From contig NZ_PNCO02000001.1 of the NCBI RefSeq assembly GCF_005886105.2, forward strand, positions 1,857,001 through 1,921,000: DNA of 64,000 nucleotides, given 5' to 3'. A program made the translations under genes and the position numbers. The notes under the pieces were generated by a model. That model was not told where the DNA came from. It made no database searches and was given only the letters and a program-made list of their open reading frames with translations. Position 1 is the stretch's first letter. Each line of letters begins with the position of its first letter. Shown one piece after another: positions 28,978-38,981 of this stretch. The stretch is from Pseudoalteromonas galatheae (GTDB taxonomy: Bacteria > Pseudomonadota > Gammaproteobacteria > Enterobacterales > Alteromonadaceae).

Positions 28978-29760
28978 ATGCCTGTCACTTTAAATATAAC
29001 AAAAAGCAAAGTGGCGATTTTAGAGCTAAGTCGCCCAGAAAAACATAATGCCTTCAATGCGGAGGTGATTGCCGATCTCATCAAGAATATCGAATATGCC
29101 AGCGGCCTTGATGTCAGAGCGCTGGTATTAAAAACCGAAGGTAAACACTTTTCAGCGGGGGCTGATCTGGCGTGGATGAAATCCATGGCAGACAACGACT
29201 ATGACGAAAACGTCGCTGATTCTTTAGAACTTGCTAAATTAATGCAAGTGCTGGCCACTTGCCCTCACCCAACGCTGTGTTTGGTGCAAGGCGCTGCTTT
29301 TGGCGGTGCGCTTGGGTTAATCGCCTGTTGTGATATCGCCATTGCAGAGCACAACTCTAAATTTTGTTTAAGTGAAGTCAAGCTTGGTCTTATTCCGGCT
29401 GTGATTAGTCCTTATGTCATTAAAGCCATCGGGGAGCGCCAAGCGCGACGCTATTTTTTAACAGCCGAAGTATTCGATGGTGAAAAGGCGCTAGAAATGG
29501 GTTTAATTCACGAATTGAGCGATGATTTAGCAAAAAGCGAAGCGGGTTTTCTCGGTACCTTGCTTAACAATGGCCCTGCTGCTGTGAAAAGTGCCAAAGC
29601 ACTGATCAGCGAAGTTGCTGGTAAAGAGATAAATGAAGCGTTGATCGCCCATACCGCAAAGCGTATCGCTGAAATTAGAGTAAGTGACGAAGGCCAAGAA
29701 GGTCTTAGCGCCTTTTTCGATAAACGAGCACCACGCTGGCAAACCGCCGCAAGCGAATAG
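28978..29760 (+). CDS. liuC: Methylglutaconyl-CoA hydratase
   Basis: A 260-residue crotonase that hydrates 3-methylglutaconyl-CoA to HMG-CoA. KHFSAGADLAWMKSMADNDYDEN is typical of LiuC/AUH-type enzymes, followed by GAAFGGALGLIACCDIAIA and SEVKLGLIPAVISPYVIKAIG with the catalytic Glu. The enzyme is encoded between the two methylcrotonyl-CoA carboxylase subunits, the usual liuABCDE order. Confidence 0.94.
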   Translation: MPVTLNITKSKVAILELSRPEKHNAFNAEVIADLIKNIEYASGLDVRALVLKTEGKHFSAGADLAWMKSMADNDYDENVADSLELAKLMQVLATCPHPTLCLVQGAAFGGALGLIACCDIAIAEHNSKFCLSEVKLGLIPAVISPYVIKAIGERQARRYFLTAEVFDGEKALEMGLIHELSDDLAKSEAGFLGTLLNNGPAAVKSAKALISEVAGKEINEALIAHTAKRIAEIRVSDEGQEGLSAFFDKRAPRWQTAASE

Positions 29761-29768
29761 GAGTCAAC

Positions 29769-31712
29769 ATGCTAACTAAAATTCTAGTCGCAAACCGTGG
29801 TGAAATTGCCTGCCGCGTGATGCGCACCGCAAAGAAATTAGGCCTAACCACAGTGTCAGTTTATTCTGATGCAGATGCCAATGCGATGCATGTGAAAACA
29901 GCTGACGAAGCCTATCATATCGGTCCGGCACCAAGTAAAGAGTCTTATTTGGTTGCGGACAGAATTCTTGAGGTCGCCAAAGCGGCGGGCGTCGATTGCA
30001 TCCACCCAGGTTATGGTTTTTTGTCTGAAAATGAAGTATTCGCAAAAGCGTGCGAAGCGTCAAACATTGCGTTTATTGGTCCGCTGGCAAGCTCTATTGA
30101 AGCGATGGGTTCTAAGACCCGAGCCAAGGAAATCATGCATGACGCTAATGTGCCTCTAGTTCCTGGGTATTATGGTGACAAACAAGAAGATGACTTCTTG
30201 CAAGCCGAAGCTGAAAAAATCGGCTTTCCAGTACTTATCAAAGCCGCTTACGGCGGTGGTGGTAAAGGCATGCGGGTAGTACGAGAAAGCAGCGAGTTTT
30301 TATCGGCACTACATGGCGCTAAACGTGAAGCTGCAGCGAGTTTTGGCAATGATTTAGTACTGCTTGAGCGTTTTGTTGATAAGCCTCGTCACGTTGAAGT
30401 ACAAGTTTTTGCCGATAGTCACGGTAACTGTGTTTACCTCGGCGATAGAGACTGTTCACTACAGCGTCGTCACCAAAAAGTGATTGAAGAAGCGCCCGCG
30501 CCTGGTTTGAGTGATGCTATGCGCAAAGCCATGGGTGAAGCAGCAGTACGCTGCGCGCAGGCTATTAATTATCGCGGCGCAGGTACAGTGGAGTTCTTAT
30601 TATGTGGCGACGAGTTCTTTTTTATGGAGATGAATACTCGCCTGCAAGTAGAGCACCCAGTGACAGAAATGGTGACTGGCCTCGATTTAGTCGAGTGGCA
30701 ACTGATGGTTGCTGCGGGTGAACCGCTACCGCTTACTCAACAGCAGGTTTCGTTGTCTGGTCATAGTTTTGAAGCGCGCATTTACGCAGAAGACCCTGAA
30801 GAGAACTTTATGCCGTTTTCTGGTGTACTTTCACACCTTAGCTTTCCTGAAGCCAAAGATGGCGTAAGAATTGACACTGGCGTGCAGCAAGGCGATGAGA
30901 TCAGTCCATTTTACGACCCTATGATCGCAAAGCTTATTGTTCATGGCAAAAATCGTGAACAAGCGTTACTCAAATTGAGATCGAGTTTAGAGCAAGTACA
31001 TCTGTGTGGTTTAAAATCCAATATTGCATTTTTGCATCACTTAGCAGGCCACCCTACTTTTACAGCAGGTGCGCCTGATACCCACTTTATCGACACGCAA
31101 ACTGAGGTACTAACTCAATCGAATACGCCGCTGGATAAAATGGTGTTATTAGCAAGTGCGGCCTATCTTAGCCACCAACAACCATGTAAAAACACGGTAT
31201 GGGGAAACTTAGGCTTTAGGCTTAACCAAACCGCGAAAGTGGATTTACCATTTGCAGATCATGTCGCCTGTGCCTATCAATCTCAAGGTGGTTGGAAGGT
31301 TTCGTTTAACGAGCAAATCCACCAAATTGAATGTGAATTAAATGGACACCAGTTAACAGTGGTGATTGATGGTGCACGATTACAGGCCAGCGCCATTGTG
31401 ACCGAAACCGCGATCACTATTATGCATGGCCCGTATCAACATACCGTTGAACTCAAGTCAAAGCATTACATTAGCGATCATGAGCACGAAGCCGCACCGC
31501 TGGCAGCGCCATTGAACGGCACCGTGGTTAAGCATTTGTTAGCCGTCGGTACTCAAGTCAATAAAGGCGATGCCGTTGTGATAATCGAAGCCATGAAGAT
31601 GGAATATACGCTCAATGCACCATTTGATGGCACGCTCACTTCATACTGCTTTGCAGAAGGCGAGCTGGTCAGTCATGGCGATATGCTGGCGATTGTTGAG
31701 GAGCAAGACTAA
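29769..31712 (+). CDS. liuD: Methylcrotonyl-CoA carboxylase, biotin-containing (alpha) subunit
   Basis: A 647-residue protein: biotin carboxylase (residues 1-445; ILVANRGEIACRVMRTAKKLG, the ATP-grasp loop GGGGKGMRVV, EMNTRLQVEHPVTE), a BT-like linker, and a C-terminal biotin carboxyl carrier domain with EAMKMEYTL, where the Lys carries biotin. It supplies carboxybiotin to LiuB. Its last base is shared with the start codon of liuE (TAATG), showing translational coupling. Confidence 0.96.
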   Translation: MLTKILVANRGEIACRVMRTAKKLGLTTVSVYSDADANAMHVKTADEAYHIGPAPSKESYLVADRILEVAKAAGVDCIHPGYGFLSENEVFAKACEASNIAFIGPLASSIEAMGSKTRAKEIMHDANVPLVPGYYGDKQEDDFLQAEAEKIGFPVLIKAAYGGGGKGMRVVRESSEFLSALHGAKREAAASFGNDLVLLERFVDKPRHVEVQVFADSHGNCVYLGDRDCSLQRRHQKVIEEAPAPGLSDAMRKAMGEAAVRCAQAINYRGAGTVEFLLCGDEFFFMEMNTRLQVEHPVTEMVTGLDLVEWQLMVAAGEPLPLTQQQVSLSGHSFEARIYAEDPEENFMPFSGVLSHLSFPEAKDGVRIDTGVQQGDEISPFYDPMIAKLIVHGKNREQALLKLRSSLEQVHLCGLKSNIAFLHHLAGHPTFTAGAPDTHFIDTQTEVLTQSNTPLDKMVLLASAAYLSHQQPCKNTVWGNLGFRLNQTAKVDLPFADHVACAYQSQGGWKVSFNEQIHQIECELNGHQLTVVIDGARLQASAIVTETAITIMHGPYQHTVELKSKHYISDHEHEAAPLAAPLNGTVVKHLLAVGTQVNKGDAVVIIEAMKMEYTLNAPFDGTLTSYCFAEGELVSHGDMLAIVEEQD

Positions 31713-32620
31713 TGTCTCAGTATCCGGCTAAGGTCAAAATTGTAGAAGTTGGCGCACGGGACGGCTTACAAAATGAGGCCAGTGTTGCCACAGAAGCTAA
31801 AATCTCGCTGGTTAACGCATTAAAAGACGCTGGCCTCAAGCACATAGAAGCAGGCGCGTTTGTGTCGCCCAAATGGGTGCCACAAATGGCCGATTCTGCT
31901 GCGGTGATCCAAGGCTTTGAGCGTAGTGAAGGCGTTGAAATAAGCGCCCTAACGCCAAACCTTAAAGGCGCAGAGCTTGCACTAGGAAATCAGGTCGACG
32001 AATTTGCCATTTTTACTGCCGCCAGTGAGGCATTTACGCAAAAAAACATCAACTGCACGATTGAACAAAGTATTGAACGCTTTCGTCCCGTTGTTGAAAT
32101 TGCACAAAAAAACAACATAAAAGTAAGAGGTTATGTTAGCTGCGTGGTTGGTTGCCCATATCAAGGTGAAGTACAACCAGAGCAAGTTTTAGCGGTATGT
32201 AAACAATTGTTGTCACTTGGTTGTTATGAAATCAGCCTAGGCGACACCATAGGTGTTGGTACGCCTAAAAAAGTCCAGCAGCTGCTCACCTTGTTATTGC
32301 AACATATCCCTGCTGATAAGCTTGCGGTGCATTTCCATGATACCTACGGACAAGCATTAACGAATATTCACACGGCCCTGCAAATGGGGATCGCAACTGT
32401 TGATAGCGCCGTTGCAGGTCTCGGTGGTTGCCCCTACGCCAAAGGCGCGTCAGGAAATGTTGCCACTGAGGATGTAGTTTACTTACTGCAAGGGCTTGGC
32501 ATTGAGTGTGGAATTGATTTAGAAAGGCTAGCAAAAGCAGGATGGGCAATTTGTGATGCGCTAGGCAAGACACCAAGCAGTAAAGTGTCGTTAGCACTCA
32601 AGCAAACTTGTCAATCTTAA
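31712..32620 (+). CDS. liuE: Hydroxymethylglutaryl-CoA lyase
   Basis: A 302-residue TIM-barrel aldolase that splits HMG-CoA to acetoacetate and acetyl-CoA, the last leucine step. EVGARDGLQNEA carries the Arg/Asp of the metal site, YVSCVVGCPYQGEV and VHFHDTYGQAL the metal-binding His pair, and GLGGCPYAKGASGNVATEDVVYL the catalytic cysteine loop. It overlaps liuD by one base and is followed after 27 bp by the CoA-transferase genes. Confidence 0.96.
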   Translation: MSQYPAKVKIVEVGARDGLQNEASVATEAKISLVNALKDAGLKHIEAGAFVSPKWVPQMADSAAVIQGFERSEGVEISALTPNLKGAELALGNQVDEFAIFTAASEAFTQKNINCTIEQSIERFRPVVEIAQKNNIKVRGYVSCVVGCPYQGEVQPEQVLAVCKQLLSLGCYEISLGDTIGVGTPKKVQQLLTLLLQHIPADKLAVHFHDTYGQALTNIHTALQMGIATVDSAVAGLGGCPYAKGASGNVATEDVVYLLQGLGIECGIDLERLAKAGWAICDALGKTPSSKVSLALKQTCQS

Positions 32621-32647
32621 AACAATAACATTATTAGGAGTGGGCTT

Positions 32648-33346
32648 ATGGCCGGTTTCGATAAAGTCGTATCAAGCTACAGCGAAGCGATGACAGGTCT
32701 TAAAGACGGCGATACCATCATCGCAGGTGGCTTTGGTTTGTGTGGTATTCCAGAAGGCTTAATTGCAGAAATTAAGCGCCTGCAAACAAAAGAGCTTACC
32801 GTGGTTTCAAACAACTGTGGGGTCGACGACTTTGGTTTAGGTATTTTGCTTAAAGATCGTCAAATTAAGAAGATCATCGCCTCTTATGTTGGTGAAAATG
32901 CGCTGTTTGAACAGCAACTTCTCGATGGCATTATTGACGTTGAATTAACACCACAAGGTACGCTTGCAGAGAAGATGCGCGCTGGTGGTGCTGGGATCCC
33001 AGCTTTTTACACAGCAACAGGGTACGGTACTCCCGTTGCTGAAGGTAAAGAAGTAAAAGAATTTGATGGCCGACCATATATTTTGGAAGAGTCAATTACT
33101 GGTGAATTTGCCATTGTTAAGGCTTGGAAAGCAGATCGCTATGGCAACTTGGTGTTCCGCCATACTGCAATGAACTTTAACCCAATGGCGGCGACAGCCG
33201 GAAAAATCACCGTAGCGGAAGTTGAAGAAATCGTAGAACCGGGTGAACTTGAGCCGAGTCAAATCCACACCCCAGGTATTTATGTCAATCGCGTGATCAA
33301 AGGTGACTTTGAAAAACGTATTGAACGTGTCACAACGCGCAAATAG
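32648..33346 (+). CDS. 3-Oxoacid (acetoacetate) CoA-transferase, subunit A
   Basis: A 232-residue alpha subunit of the succinyl-CoA:acetoacetate CoA-transferase family. [13 protein letters not shown] near residue 27 is the CoA-binding glycine loop, and the sequence [16 protein letters not shown] and [15 protein letters not shown] are typical of ScoA/AtoD. It activates the acetoacetate formed by LiuE. It is transcribed with liuE and the B subunit nine bases downstream. Symbols scoA, atoD and liuF are all used for it, so none is chosen. Confidence 0.93.
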   Translation: MAGFDKVVSSYSEAMTGLKDGDTIIAGGFGLCGIPEGLIAEIKRLQTKELTVVSNNCGVDDFGLGILLKDRQIKKIIASYVGENALFEQQLLDGIIDVELTPQGTLAEKMRAGGAGIPAFYTATGYGTPVAEGKEVKEFDGRPYILEESITGEFAIVKAWKADRYGNLVFRHTAMNFNPMAATAGKITVAEVEEIVEPGELEPSQIHTPGIYVNRVIKGDFEKRIERVTTRK

Positions 33347-33355
33347 GAGGCAATC

Positions 33356-34021
33356 ATGGGTTTAAATCGTGAACAAATTGCGATGCGCGTGGCGCAAGAG
33401 CTTGAAGACGGTTACTACGTAAATTTAGGCATAGGTATTCCAACCTTAGTAGCTAACTACGTGCCAAAAGGCATCGAAGTGATGCTGCAATCGGAAAATG
33501 GCTTGTTAGGTATGGGTCCCTACCCAACCGAAGACCAAGTTGACGCCGATATGATCAACGCGGGTAAAGAAACCGTGACAGCAGCAACAGGTGCAGCAAT
33601 TTTTAATAGTGCGGAAAGCTTTGCCATGATCCGTGGTGGTCATGTAGACTTAACGGTACTAGGTGCATTTGAAGTTGATCAGCAAGGCAATATCGCGTCT
33701 TGGATGATCCCGAAAAAATTAATCAAAGGCATGGGTGGTGCAATGGACTTAGTTGCTGGTGCACGCAACATCATAGTGACCATGACCCATGCTAGCAAAC
33801 ACGGTGATTCTAAATTGCTTGAATCATGCACATTGCCGCTAACCGGCGTAAATTGTGTAAAGAAAATCGTAACCGATTTAGCTGTGTTAGAAGTAAAAGA
33901 CGGCGCATTCCATTTGCTAGAACGCGCCCCGGGTGTTAGTGTTGATGAAATAATCAGCAAAACTGCGGGCAAGCTTATCGTCGACGGTGAGATCCCTGAA
34001 ATGCAGTTTGAGGCATCGTAA
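33356..34021 (+). CDS. 3-Oxoacid (acetoacetate) CoA-transferase, subunit B
   Basis: The 221-residue beta subunit carries the glutamate that forms the acyl-enzyme ([11 protein letters not shown], Glu about residue 46). [16 protein letters not shown] and [24 protein letters not shown] confirm the family. It is the last gene of the liu operon; a strong terminator follows 65 bp downstream. Confidence 0.94.
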   Translation: MGLNREQIAMRVAQELEDGYYVNLGIGIPTLVANYVPKGIEVMLQSENGLLGMGPYPTEDQVDADMINAGKETVTAATGAAIFNSAESFAMIRGGHVDLTVLGAFEVDQQGNIASWMIPKKLIKGMGGAMDLVAGARNIIVTMTHASKHGDSKLLESCTLPLTGVNCVKKIVTDLAVLEVKDGAFHLLERAPGVSVDEIISKTAGKLIVDGEIPEMQFEAS

Positions 34022-34083
34022 GACACACCCTAACTTACAAATGTACCGACCTCATTCCCAGTGCCAAAGGCGCTGAGTTACCC

Positions 34084-34110
34084 AAAACCCCTCGCAAGAG
34101 GGGTTTTTTT
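34084..34110 (+). terminator. Terminator of the liu operon
   Basis: AACCCCTC and GAGGGGTT pair around a GCAA tetraloop and are followed by a run of T residues to 34110, a textbook intrinsic terminator. Confidence 0.95.
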
Positions 34111-34738
34111 CACATGCCATCAAAGAAAAACTTGCCACTTTACATCACTCTATATGTCTAGTTGATGAATGTGATGATTTTTAAATAAAAAATTCAGTAG
34201 CCATTTACTTTTTAATCTCACCCCCTAAACTATTACAAATAGGTTTAGCTGGCATTGGATTTTCATATGCCAGTAAGACTTAAAATAAAAAGTTGCTGCT
34301 TTGAAGCATCGACTGAATATCAAGTTGATACAATATATTGATACCATAGCTGAGTAGCATAACGGTTCGGTTGGTTTATCTTAATTACAAGTATTGAGGC
34401 AGTATACTGTCGCTGTAACTAACATAAACCCATCATCGTATTTAGGTAGCCATACGCCTGATGTGATAAAAACACATAAGTCGAATGAATACGCTGAATA
34501 ATCTAAACTAGACTAAGTAGTTTTTGTGACTTACTAATAACTACTTAAAGCAAATTGCTAGCATATTTTATGGCTGATAAAGCCATTCTAAACAGCTAAT
34601 GATTAGCTTTAAAAGCCAGATTAAATTTTTCACTGTTGCATAGTTAGTTTATGTCGAATTGTTATCACCACTTGCCTAGCGATAAATTCAGTGTATCAGC
34701 TTGGTGTCGTATCACGATGAGAACAATAAGAGGATATC
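34111..34738. other. 628-bp intergenic region upstream of the BCCT gene
   Basis: AT-rich noncoding DNA with no ORF of note on either strand. It contains a 7-bp inverted repeat (CTGGCAT...ATGCCAG) near 34250-34275. AATAAGAGGATATC just before 34739 supplies the ribosome site for the transporter. It is long for this genome and presumably holds the osmotically regulated promoter of the transporter; I cannot assign boxes. Confidence 0.4.
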
Positions 34739-36313
34739 ATGGGCAATCACCACGATAAGTACAGCATCGATAATACAGACTACACCGTTGGACAAGACAA
34801 TGTTCAAAAGTGGGGGTTTGACGTACATAACCCGGTTTTTGGTGTGAGTGCGGGGTTAATACTGGCGTTTTTAGTCGCCGTGTTATTAGTTGATGCAAAC
34901 ACAGCTAAGACCACCTTAGACGGCATAAAGTGGGACATCATAGGTAACTTTGATGCTCTGTTTATGTGGTCTGGTAATTTCTTTGTCCTATTTTGTTTGG
35001 TGCTCGTTTTATCGCCTTACGGTAAAATTCGACTAGGTGGTGAAAATGCCAAACCAAGCTACACTCGGGCATCATGGCTGGCAATGCTATTTGCAGCGGG
35101 TATGGGTATAGGTCTGATGTTTTGGGGCGTTGCTGAGCCCGTCGCATATTACACAGGTTGGTATGAAACACCATTGAATGTTACCGCAAACACGCCTGAA
35201 GCGGCAGAGCTTGCAATGGGTGCCACCATGTACCATTGGGGGCTGCATCCTTGGGCTATTTACGCCGTTGTTGCGCTTTCACTAGCTTTCTTTGCCTACA
35301 ATAAAGGCTTACCACTGTCGATACGCTCGATCTTTTATCCGATTTTGGGAGACAGAGCTTGGGGTTGGCCAGGCCATATCATCGATATTCTGGCCGTTCT
35401 TGCTACCTTGTTTGGTCTTGCGACATCACTTGGTTTAGGTGCACAACAAGCTGGTGCTGGGATCCAACATGTGTTTGGCATAGAAGCTGGCCTCGGTCTA
35501 GAAATTGCCGTAATAGCGGGAGTTACCGCTCTTGCGATTATTTCGGTCGTTCGCGGTATTGATGGTGGTGTAAAGCTGCTCAGTAACGTTAATATGTTAA
35601 TTGCATTTGTATTATTACTGTTTGTTGGTATCGCAGGCTTTGCGATTGCCATGGGTAATATTCCAACAACTTTAATGGCTTACGTTGAAAACATTATTCC
35701 GCTGAGTAATCCTCATGGTCGTGACGACGAAGCATGGTTCCAAGGTTGGACCGTATTCTATTGGGCATGGTGGATATCTTGGTCACCGTTTGTTGGTATG
35801 TTTATCGCACGGGTTTCTGAGGGTCGCACCATACGCGAATTTATCACCGCAGTATTATTAATCCCGACATTGGTAACCGTGATCTGGATGTCAATCTACG
35901 GTGGCCTTGCTATCGATCAGGTAAAAAATGGCATTGGTGCTCTAGGAACTGATGGCTTGACTGAAGTGCCACTGGCAATGTTTCAAATGTTCGAAAACCT
36001 ACCTATGAGTGATTTACTCTCGTTCACGGCGATTTTACTTGTACTAGTTTTCTTCATCACTTCGTCGGACTCTGGCTCTTTGGTTATCGATAGTATTACC
36101 GCTGGTGGTAAAATAGATGCCCCAGTACCACAACGTATATTCTGGGCGAGTATTGAGGGTGCTATTGCGGCAGCGCTACTGTGGATCGGCGGTAAAGAAG
36201 CGATTGAAGCGCTGCAAGCGGGCGCCATTTCAACAGGTTTACCGTTTACCTTTGTATTACTGTTGATGTGTGTAAGTTTGATCCTTGGGCTTAGAACAGA
36301 GCCTAAAAGCTAA
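34739..36313 (+). CDS. BCCT family transporter (betaine/choline/carnitine type)
   Basis: A 524-residue, 12-helix inner membrane transporter. The BCCT signatures are all present: AAGMGIGLMFWGVAEP in TM3 (the GMGIG sodium/betaine-binding stretch), TMYHWGLHPWAIYAVVALSLAFFAYN in TM4, and WTVFYWAWWISWSPFVGMFIARVSEGRTIREF in TM8. The GMGIG form is found in sodium-coupled glycine betaine carriers such as BetP rather than in the CaiT antiporter, so import of betaine or a related osmolyte is likely. The cytoplasmic C-tail is very short, unlike the osmosensing tail of BetP, so osmosensing by a C-terminal domain is doubtful. Confidence 0.92.
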   Translation: MGNHHDKYSIDNTDYTVGQDNVQKWGFDVHNPVFGVSAGLILAFLVAVLLVDANTAKTTLDGIKWDIIGNFDALFMWSGNFFVLFCLVLVLSPYGKIRLGGENAKPSYTRASWLAMLFAAGMGIGLMFWGVAEPVAYYTGWYETPLNVTANTPEAAELAMGATMYHWGLHPWAIYAVVALSLAFFAYNKGLPLSIRSIFYPILGDRAWGWPGHIIDILAVLATLFGLATSLGLGAQQAGAGIQHVFGIEAGLGLEIAVIAGVTALAIISVVRGIDGGVKLLSNVNMLIAFVLLLFVGIAGFAIAMGNIPTTLMAYVENIIPLSNPHGRDDEAWFQGWTVFYWAWWISWSPFVGMFIARVSEGRTIREFITAVLLIPTLVTVIWMSIYGGLAIDQVKNGIGALGTDGLTEVPLAMFQMFENLPMSDLLSFTAILLVLVFFITSSDSGSLVIDSITAGGKIDAPVPQRIFWASIEGAIAAALLWIGGKEAIEALQAGAISTGLPFTFVLLLMCVSLILGLRTEPKS

Positions 36314-36332
36314 CGGTCGCTAATCTCATTAC

Positions 36333-36363
36333 AGGCGGAGCTTGATGTATGCTCCGCCTTTTT
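36333..36363 (+). terminator. Bidirectional-looking terminator after the BCCT gene
   Basis: AGGCGGAGC and GCTCCGCCT form a 9-bp stem with a nine-base loop and a T tail, lying between the convergent transporter and exonuclease genes. Confidence 0.9.
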
Positions 36364-36374
36364 GTTATTTAGGG

Positions 36375-37061
36375 TTAGCTCCACCAGCGCTTCACCATGT
36401 CTGATGGGCCTAAATAATATTGAGCTTGAGCTTGAAATAGCTCCGCTGTTGCTAACGCATCGGACAAGGCATGATGTGGCTGATAATAGGGAAGCCCATA
36501 ACGCTTTCTGCAATCAGCCAAGCGTACTGAAGGAATAGGTTTTCGTTTGAGCTTATCAAGCCAGCTTCTGGCGTTGTTTATCGCTGACTTTTCAATTTCC
36601 ATTGTATCAATCACTGGAAACTCAATCCCCTCACCCAATCTTGCTTTTAGCGCAGAATTAAAAAATGACTTTTCGACAAACTGATAGTGCACCACAATGA
36701 CTTTACCATGCAACGAAGCAAACACTTCCTCAAGAATATCTTGAAGATCTGGCGCGCTTTCGACTTGTGAATGTGTGATGCGGTGCAGTACCACAGACTC
36801 CTCAGCCAGCGGACTGGTTGGCTTGACAAGCCAATGCTTCGCTTGAGCCAAGCGGATCCGTCGTAAATCAAATGGCACCACGCCAACACTCACAATATCA
36901 TCGATGTTTGGGTCGAGCCCTGTCGTTTCAAAATCAAGGGCAACAAACTCGCACTGGCTCAATTGCTGGTAAGGATCTACCACTCCTTGCTGATAAAATG
37001 CTTGAATTCTTGGGTCTTGCGACGTTTTTGCCAAATGCTGAAAGCGATTTGGCCATGACAT
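36375..37061 (-). CDS. DnaQ-like 3'-5' exonuclease
   Basis: A DEDDh exonuclease of about 228 residues: motif I FVALDFETTGLDP, motif II VVHYQFVEKSFF and motif III HHALSDALATAELF, with the histidine four residues before the last aspartate. This is the fold of the DNA polymerase III epsilon proofreading subunit, but the protein lacks the polymerase-binding tail, so it is a stand-alone exonuclease. The ATG at 37061 has AAGGCGAG at the right distance; an upstream ATG at 37076 is possible. It follows the CBS/nucleotidyltransferase gene by about 24 bp, a pairing that recurs in marine gammaproteobacteria. Confidence 0.87.
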   Translation of the reverse strand: MSWPNRFQHLAKTSQDPRIQAFYQQGVVDPYQQLSQCEFVALDFETTGLDPNIDDIVSVGVVPFDLRRIRLAQAKHWLVKPTSPLAEESVVLHRITHSQVESAPDLQDILEEVFASLHGKVIVVHYQFVEKSFFNSALKARLGEGIEFPVIDTMEIEKSAINNARSWLDKLKRKPIPSVRLADCRKRYGLPYYQPHHALSDALATAELFQAQAQYYLGPSDMVKRWWS

Positions 37062-37085
37062 AATCTCGCCTTGCATGTTACACCG

Positions 37086-38981
37086 CTACTTCATCATGGA
37101 TTTGTTTTGATAGCGAAACTTTAAAAAGCTCTGTGCTTTGTCTAACACGCCAAAAGCTTCTTTAAGGTTACGCTGTTCAAAATCAGAGAGTGTTTCTGGT
37201 GGCAAGCTGTTATCAGGCTTTTCGCCCTGCTCAATTTGCCATGCTTGGTGACGAATACGCATAATGGCGATGTATTCAAGCGCAGCTTGTAGATCTAGCA
37301 CCTTGCCCTTTGGCAGTATATTTGCTTCATCAATATCTTCTAATCGTTCAAAGGAGTTTTGTTTTTTAGAGCCAACACCAAGGGCATGTACTCGAACCAA
37401 GTCTGAAAGCGGCGCTGTGCCACGGCGCTTTATATTCATCGATCGCCTATGTTCACCATCTTGCTCAAGGACAAATCCATTAAAAAAGCCCAAAGGCGGT
37501 GTTCTTCTTAGCGCATTATGCGCCATCGCGGCCAAAAATTTAGGGGTGTTTTTGGCCTTTTTACTGATAAAAGCAGTGAGTTTCTCAGCCCATTTTGTTT
37601 CACCCCATACGCCCTCTAAATCAAAGAAAATCGAGCTATTAAGCAATGCCTCAGGCCGTGGATTTTCTATCCAGTCTTCAAATTGTGCTAACCACTGACT
37701 GTAAGTTAAGCGCCAAGTCGGGTTGCTTGCCATGATCCCACCATCACAATATTTATAGCCGCAATTGGCTAGACCATCACACACAAACTTAGCCAACTTT
37801 TCGAAGTAAGTGCCATGTTCTGCGGGTTGATAACTGTCATCCAAGATCAGTGCATTATCCTGATCGGTCACAATTAATTGTTCGTCCCGAGCCATTGAAC
37901 CGAGCGCAATAAAACAATAAGGGATTGGTGGTGGGCCTAATTTTGCTTCCGCAAGTTCGAGTAACTTATGTTTAAACGTTTTACCTATAATCGACATCGC
38001 AGACCCAATCATGTGTGAGTTAGCGTCTTCATTCACCATACGAGTAAAAATTGCAGGAAGCTGTTTGGCATAACTACTTAGGTCTTCAACACTTTGCTGG
38101 TCCATCAGCCCCCTAACAAACAATAGACTGCTTTGAGACTCATAGCGCAAAATGTCGGATAGCGCGACTACCCCTATCGGCTTACGCTTATGTACAACAG
38201 GCAAGTGATGTACGTTGTCTCTTAGCATCAGCATCATGGCTTCGAAGACATAGGCATTGGAGTCAACAATAATAAGATCAGTCGACATAATCTCAGAGAC
38301 CGGCGTTTGATAATTCAGCCCCTCTGCGACTACTTTTGTGCGAAGATCTCTGTCACTGATAAGGCCAACCACCTGACCATCATCTTCATCTGGATCTTCG
38401 ACAACAGGTTTCTCGGGATCATAAATAAGTAGTGATGACACATGCTCTTTTGCCATCACTTGAGCTGCCTGCTGTACCGTGGCATTACGTTCAACATATA
38501 CCACATCGCGTAGCAATAGTTTACGCACTTTGGCCGTGGTTAAATCATTGCTATCGGCTTGCTCAGAAACTGTGATTTTTAGTCTGGCATTATCGTCTGC
38601 TTCAAAATAATCAGCAAACGCTTCATAAACGTCGCAATACTCATCAAAGATGCCTACAGGAATGCAATACACCAGCGTATCTTCAAGGCTTTGAGCACCA
38701 AAACGAACTTTACGGTTCATCAATAAACCGCGCTGGCCAAAGATCCCCCCTGTGGAAATACGATTATATAACTCACCTGAGCGCCGATAGAGCTCAACAG
38801 CACCAGAGCGGATCACATATAGGTAAGTGATCTGCTCCCCATATTCCAAAATGCCACTGCCCGCTCGGTAATAACCTACTTCAACTTGGCTTGCGAGTTT
38901 ATATAGTGCCTCTTGAGGCAAATCCGAAAATGGCGGGTAAGCTACTAAAAAATTGGCAATTTCCTGATGTTCAACTTCCAT
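37086..38981 (-). CDS. cNMP-binding/CBS/DUF294 nucleotidyltransferase-like protein
   Basis: A 631-residue signalling protein with four parts. Residues 10-130 are a cyclic-nucleotide-binding (CAP_ED) fold (YYRAGSGILEYGEQITYLYVIRSGAVELY). Residues 155-290 are a CBS pair (VSSLLIYDPEKP..., HHLPVVHKRKPIGVVALSDIL). Residues 320-460 are a DUF294 nucleotidyltransferase domain with GSMARDEQLIVTDQDNAL, which holds the GS and DxD-like metal motif. Residues 480-625 are the helical DUF294_C substrate-binding domain. Related proteins are usually annotated as signal-transduction proteins of unknown target. It is probably co-transcribed with the exonuclease gene downstream. Confidence 0.9.
   Translation of the reverse strand: MEVEHQEIANFLVAYPPFSDLPQEALYKLASQVEVGYYRAGSGILEYGEQITYLYVIRSGAVELYRRSGELYNRISTGGIFGQRGLLMNRKVRFGAQSLEDTLVYCIPVGIFDEYCDVYEAFADYFEADDNARLKITVSEQADSNDLTTAKVRKLLLRDVVYVERNATVQQAAQVMAKEHVSSLLIYDPEKPVVEDPDEDDGQVVGLISDRDLRTKVVAEGLNYQTPVSEIMSTDLIIVDSNAYVFEAMMLMLRDNVHHLPVVHKRKPIGVVALSDILRYESQSSLLFVRGLMDQQSVEDLSSYAKQLPAIFTRMVNEDANSHMIGSAMSIIGKTFKHKLLELAEAKLGPPPIPYCFIALGSMARDEQLIVTDQDNALILDDSYQPAEHGTYFEKLAKFVCDGLANCGYKYCDGGIMASNPTWRLTYSQWLAQFEDWIENPRPEALLNSSIFFDLEGVWGETKWAEKLTAFISKKAKNTPKFLAAMAHNALRRTPPLGFFNGFVLEQDGEHRRSMNIKRRGTAPLSDLVRVHALGVGSKKQNSFERLEDIDEANILPKGKVLDLQAALEYIAIMRIRHQAWQIEQGEKPDNSLPPETLSDFEQRNLKEAFGVLDKAQSFLKFRYQNKSMMK

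Noticed and set aside
37264..37698. 144-codon plus-strand ORF inside the CBS/DUF294 gene
   Set aside because: Antisense shadow; low-complexity Ser/Ala composition without motif.
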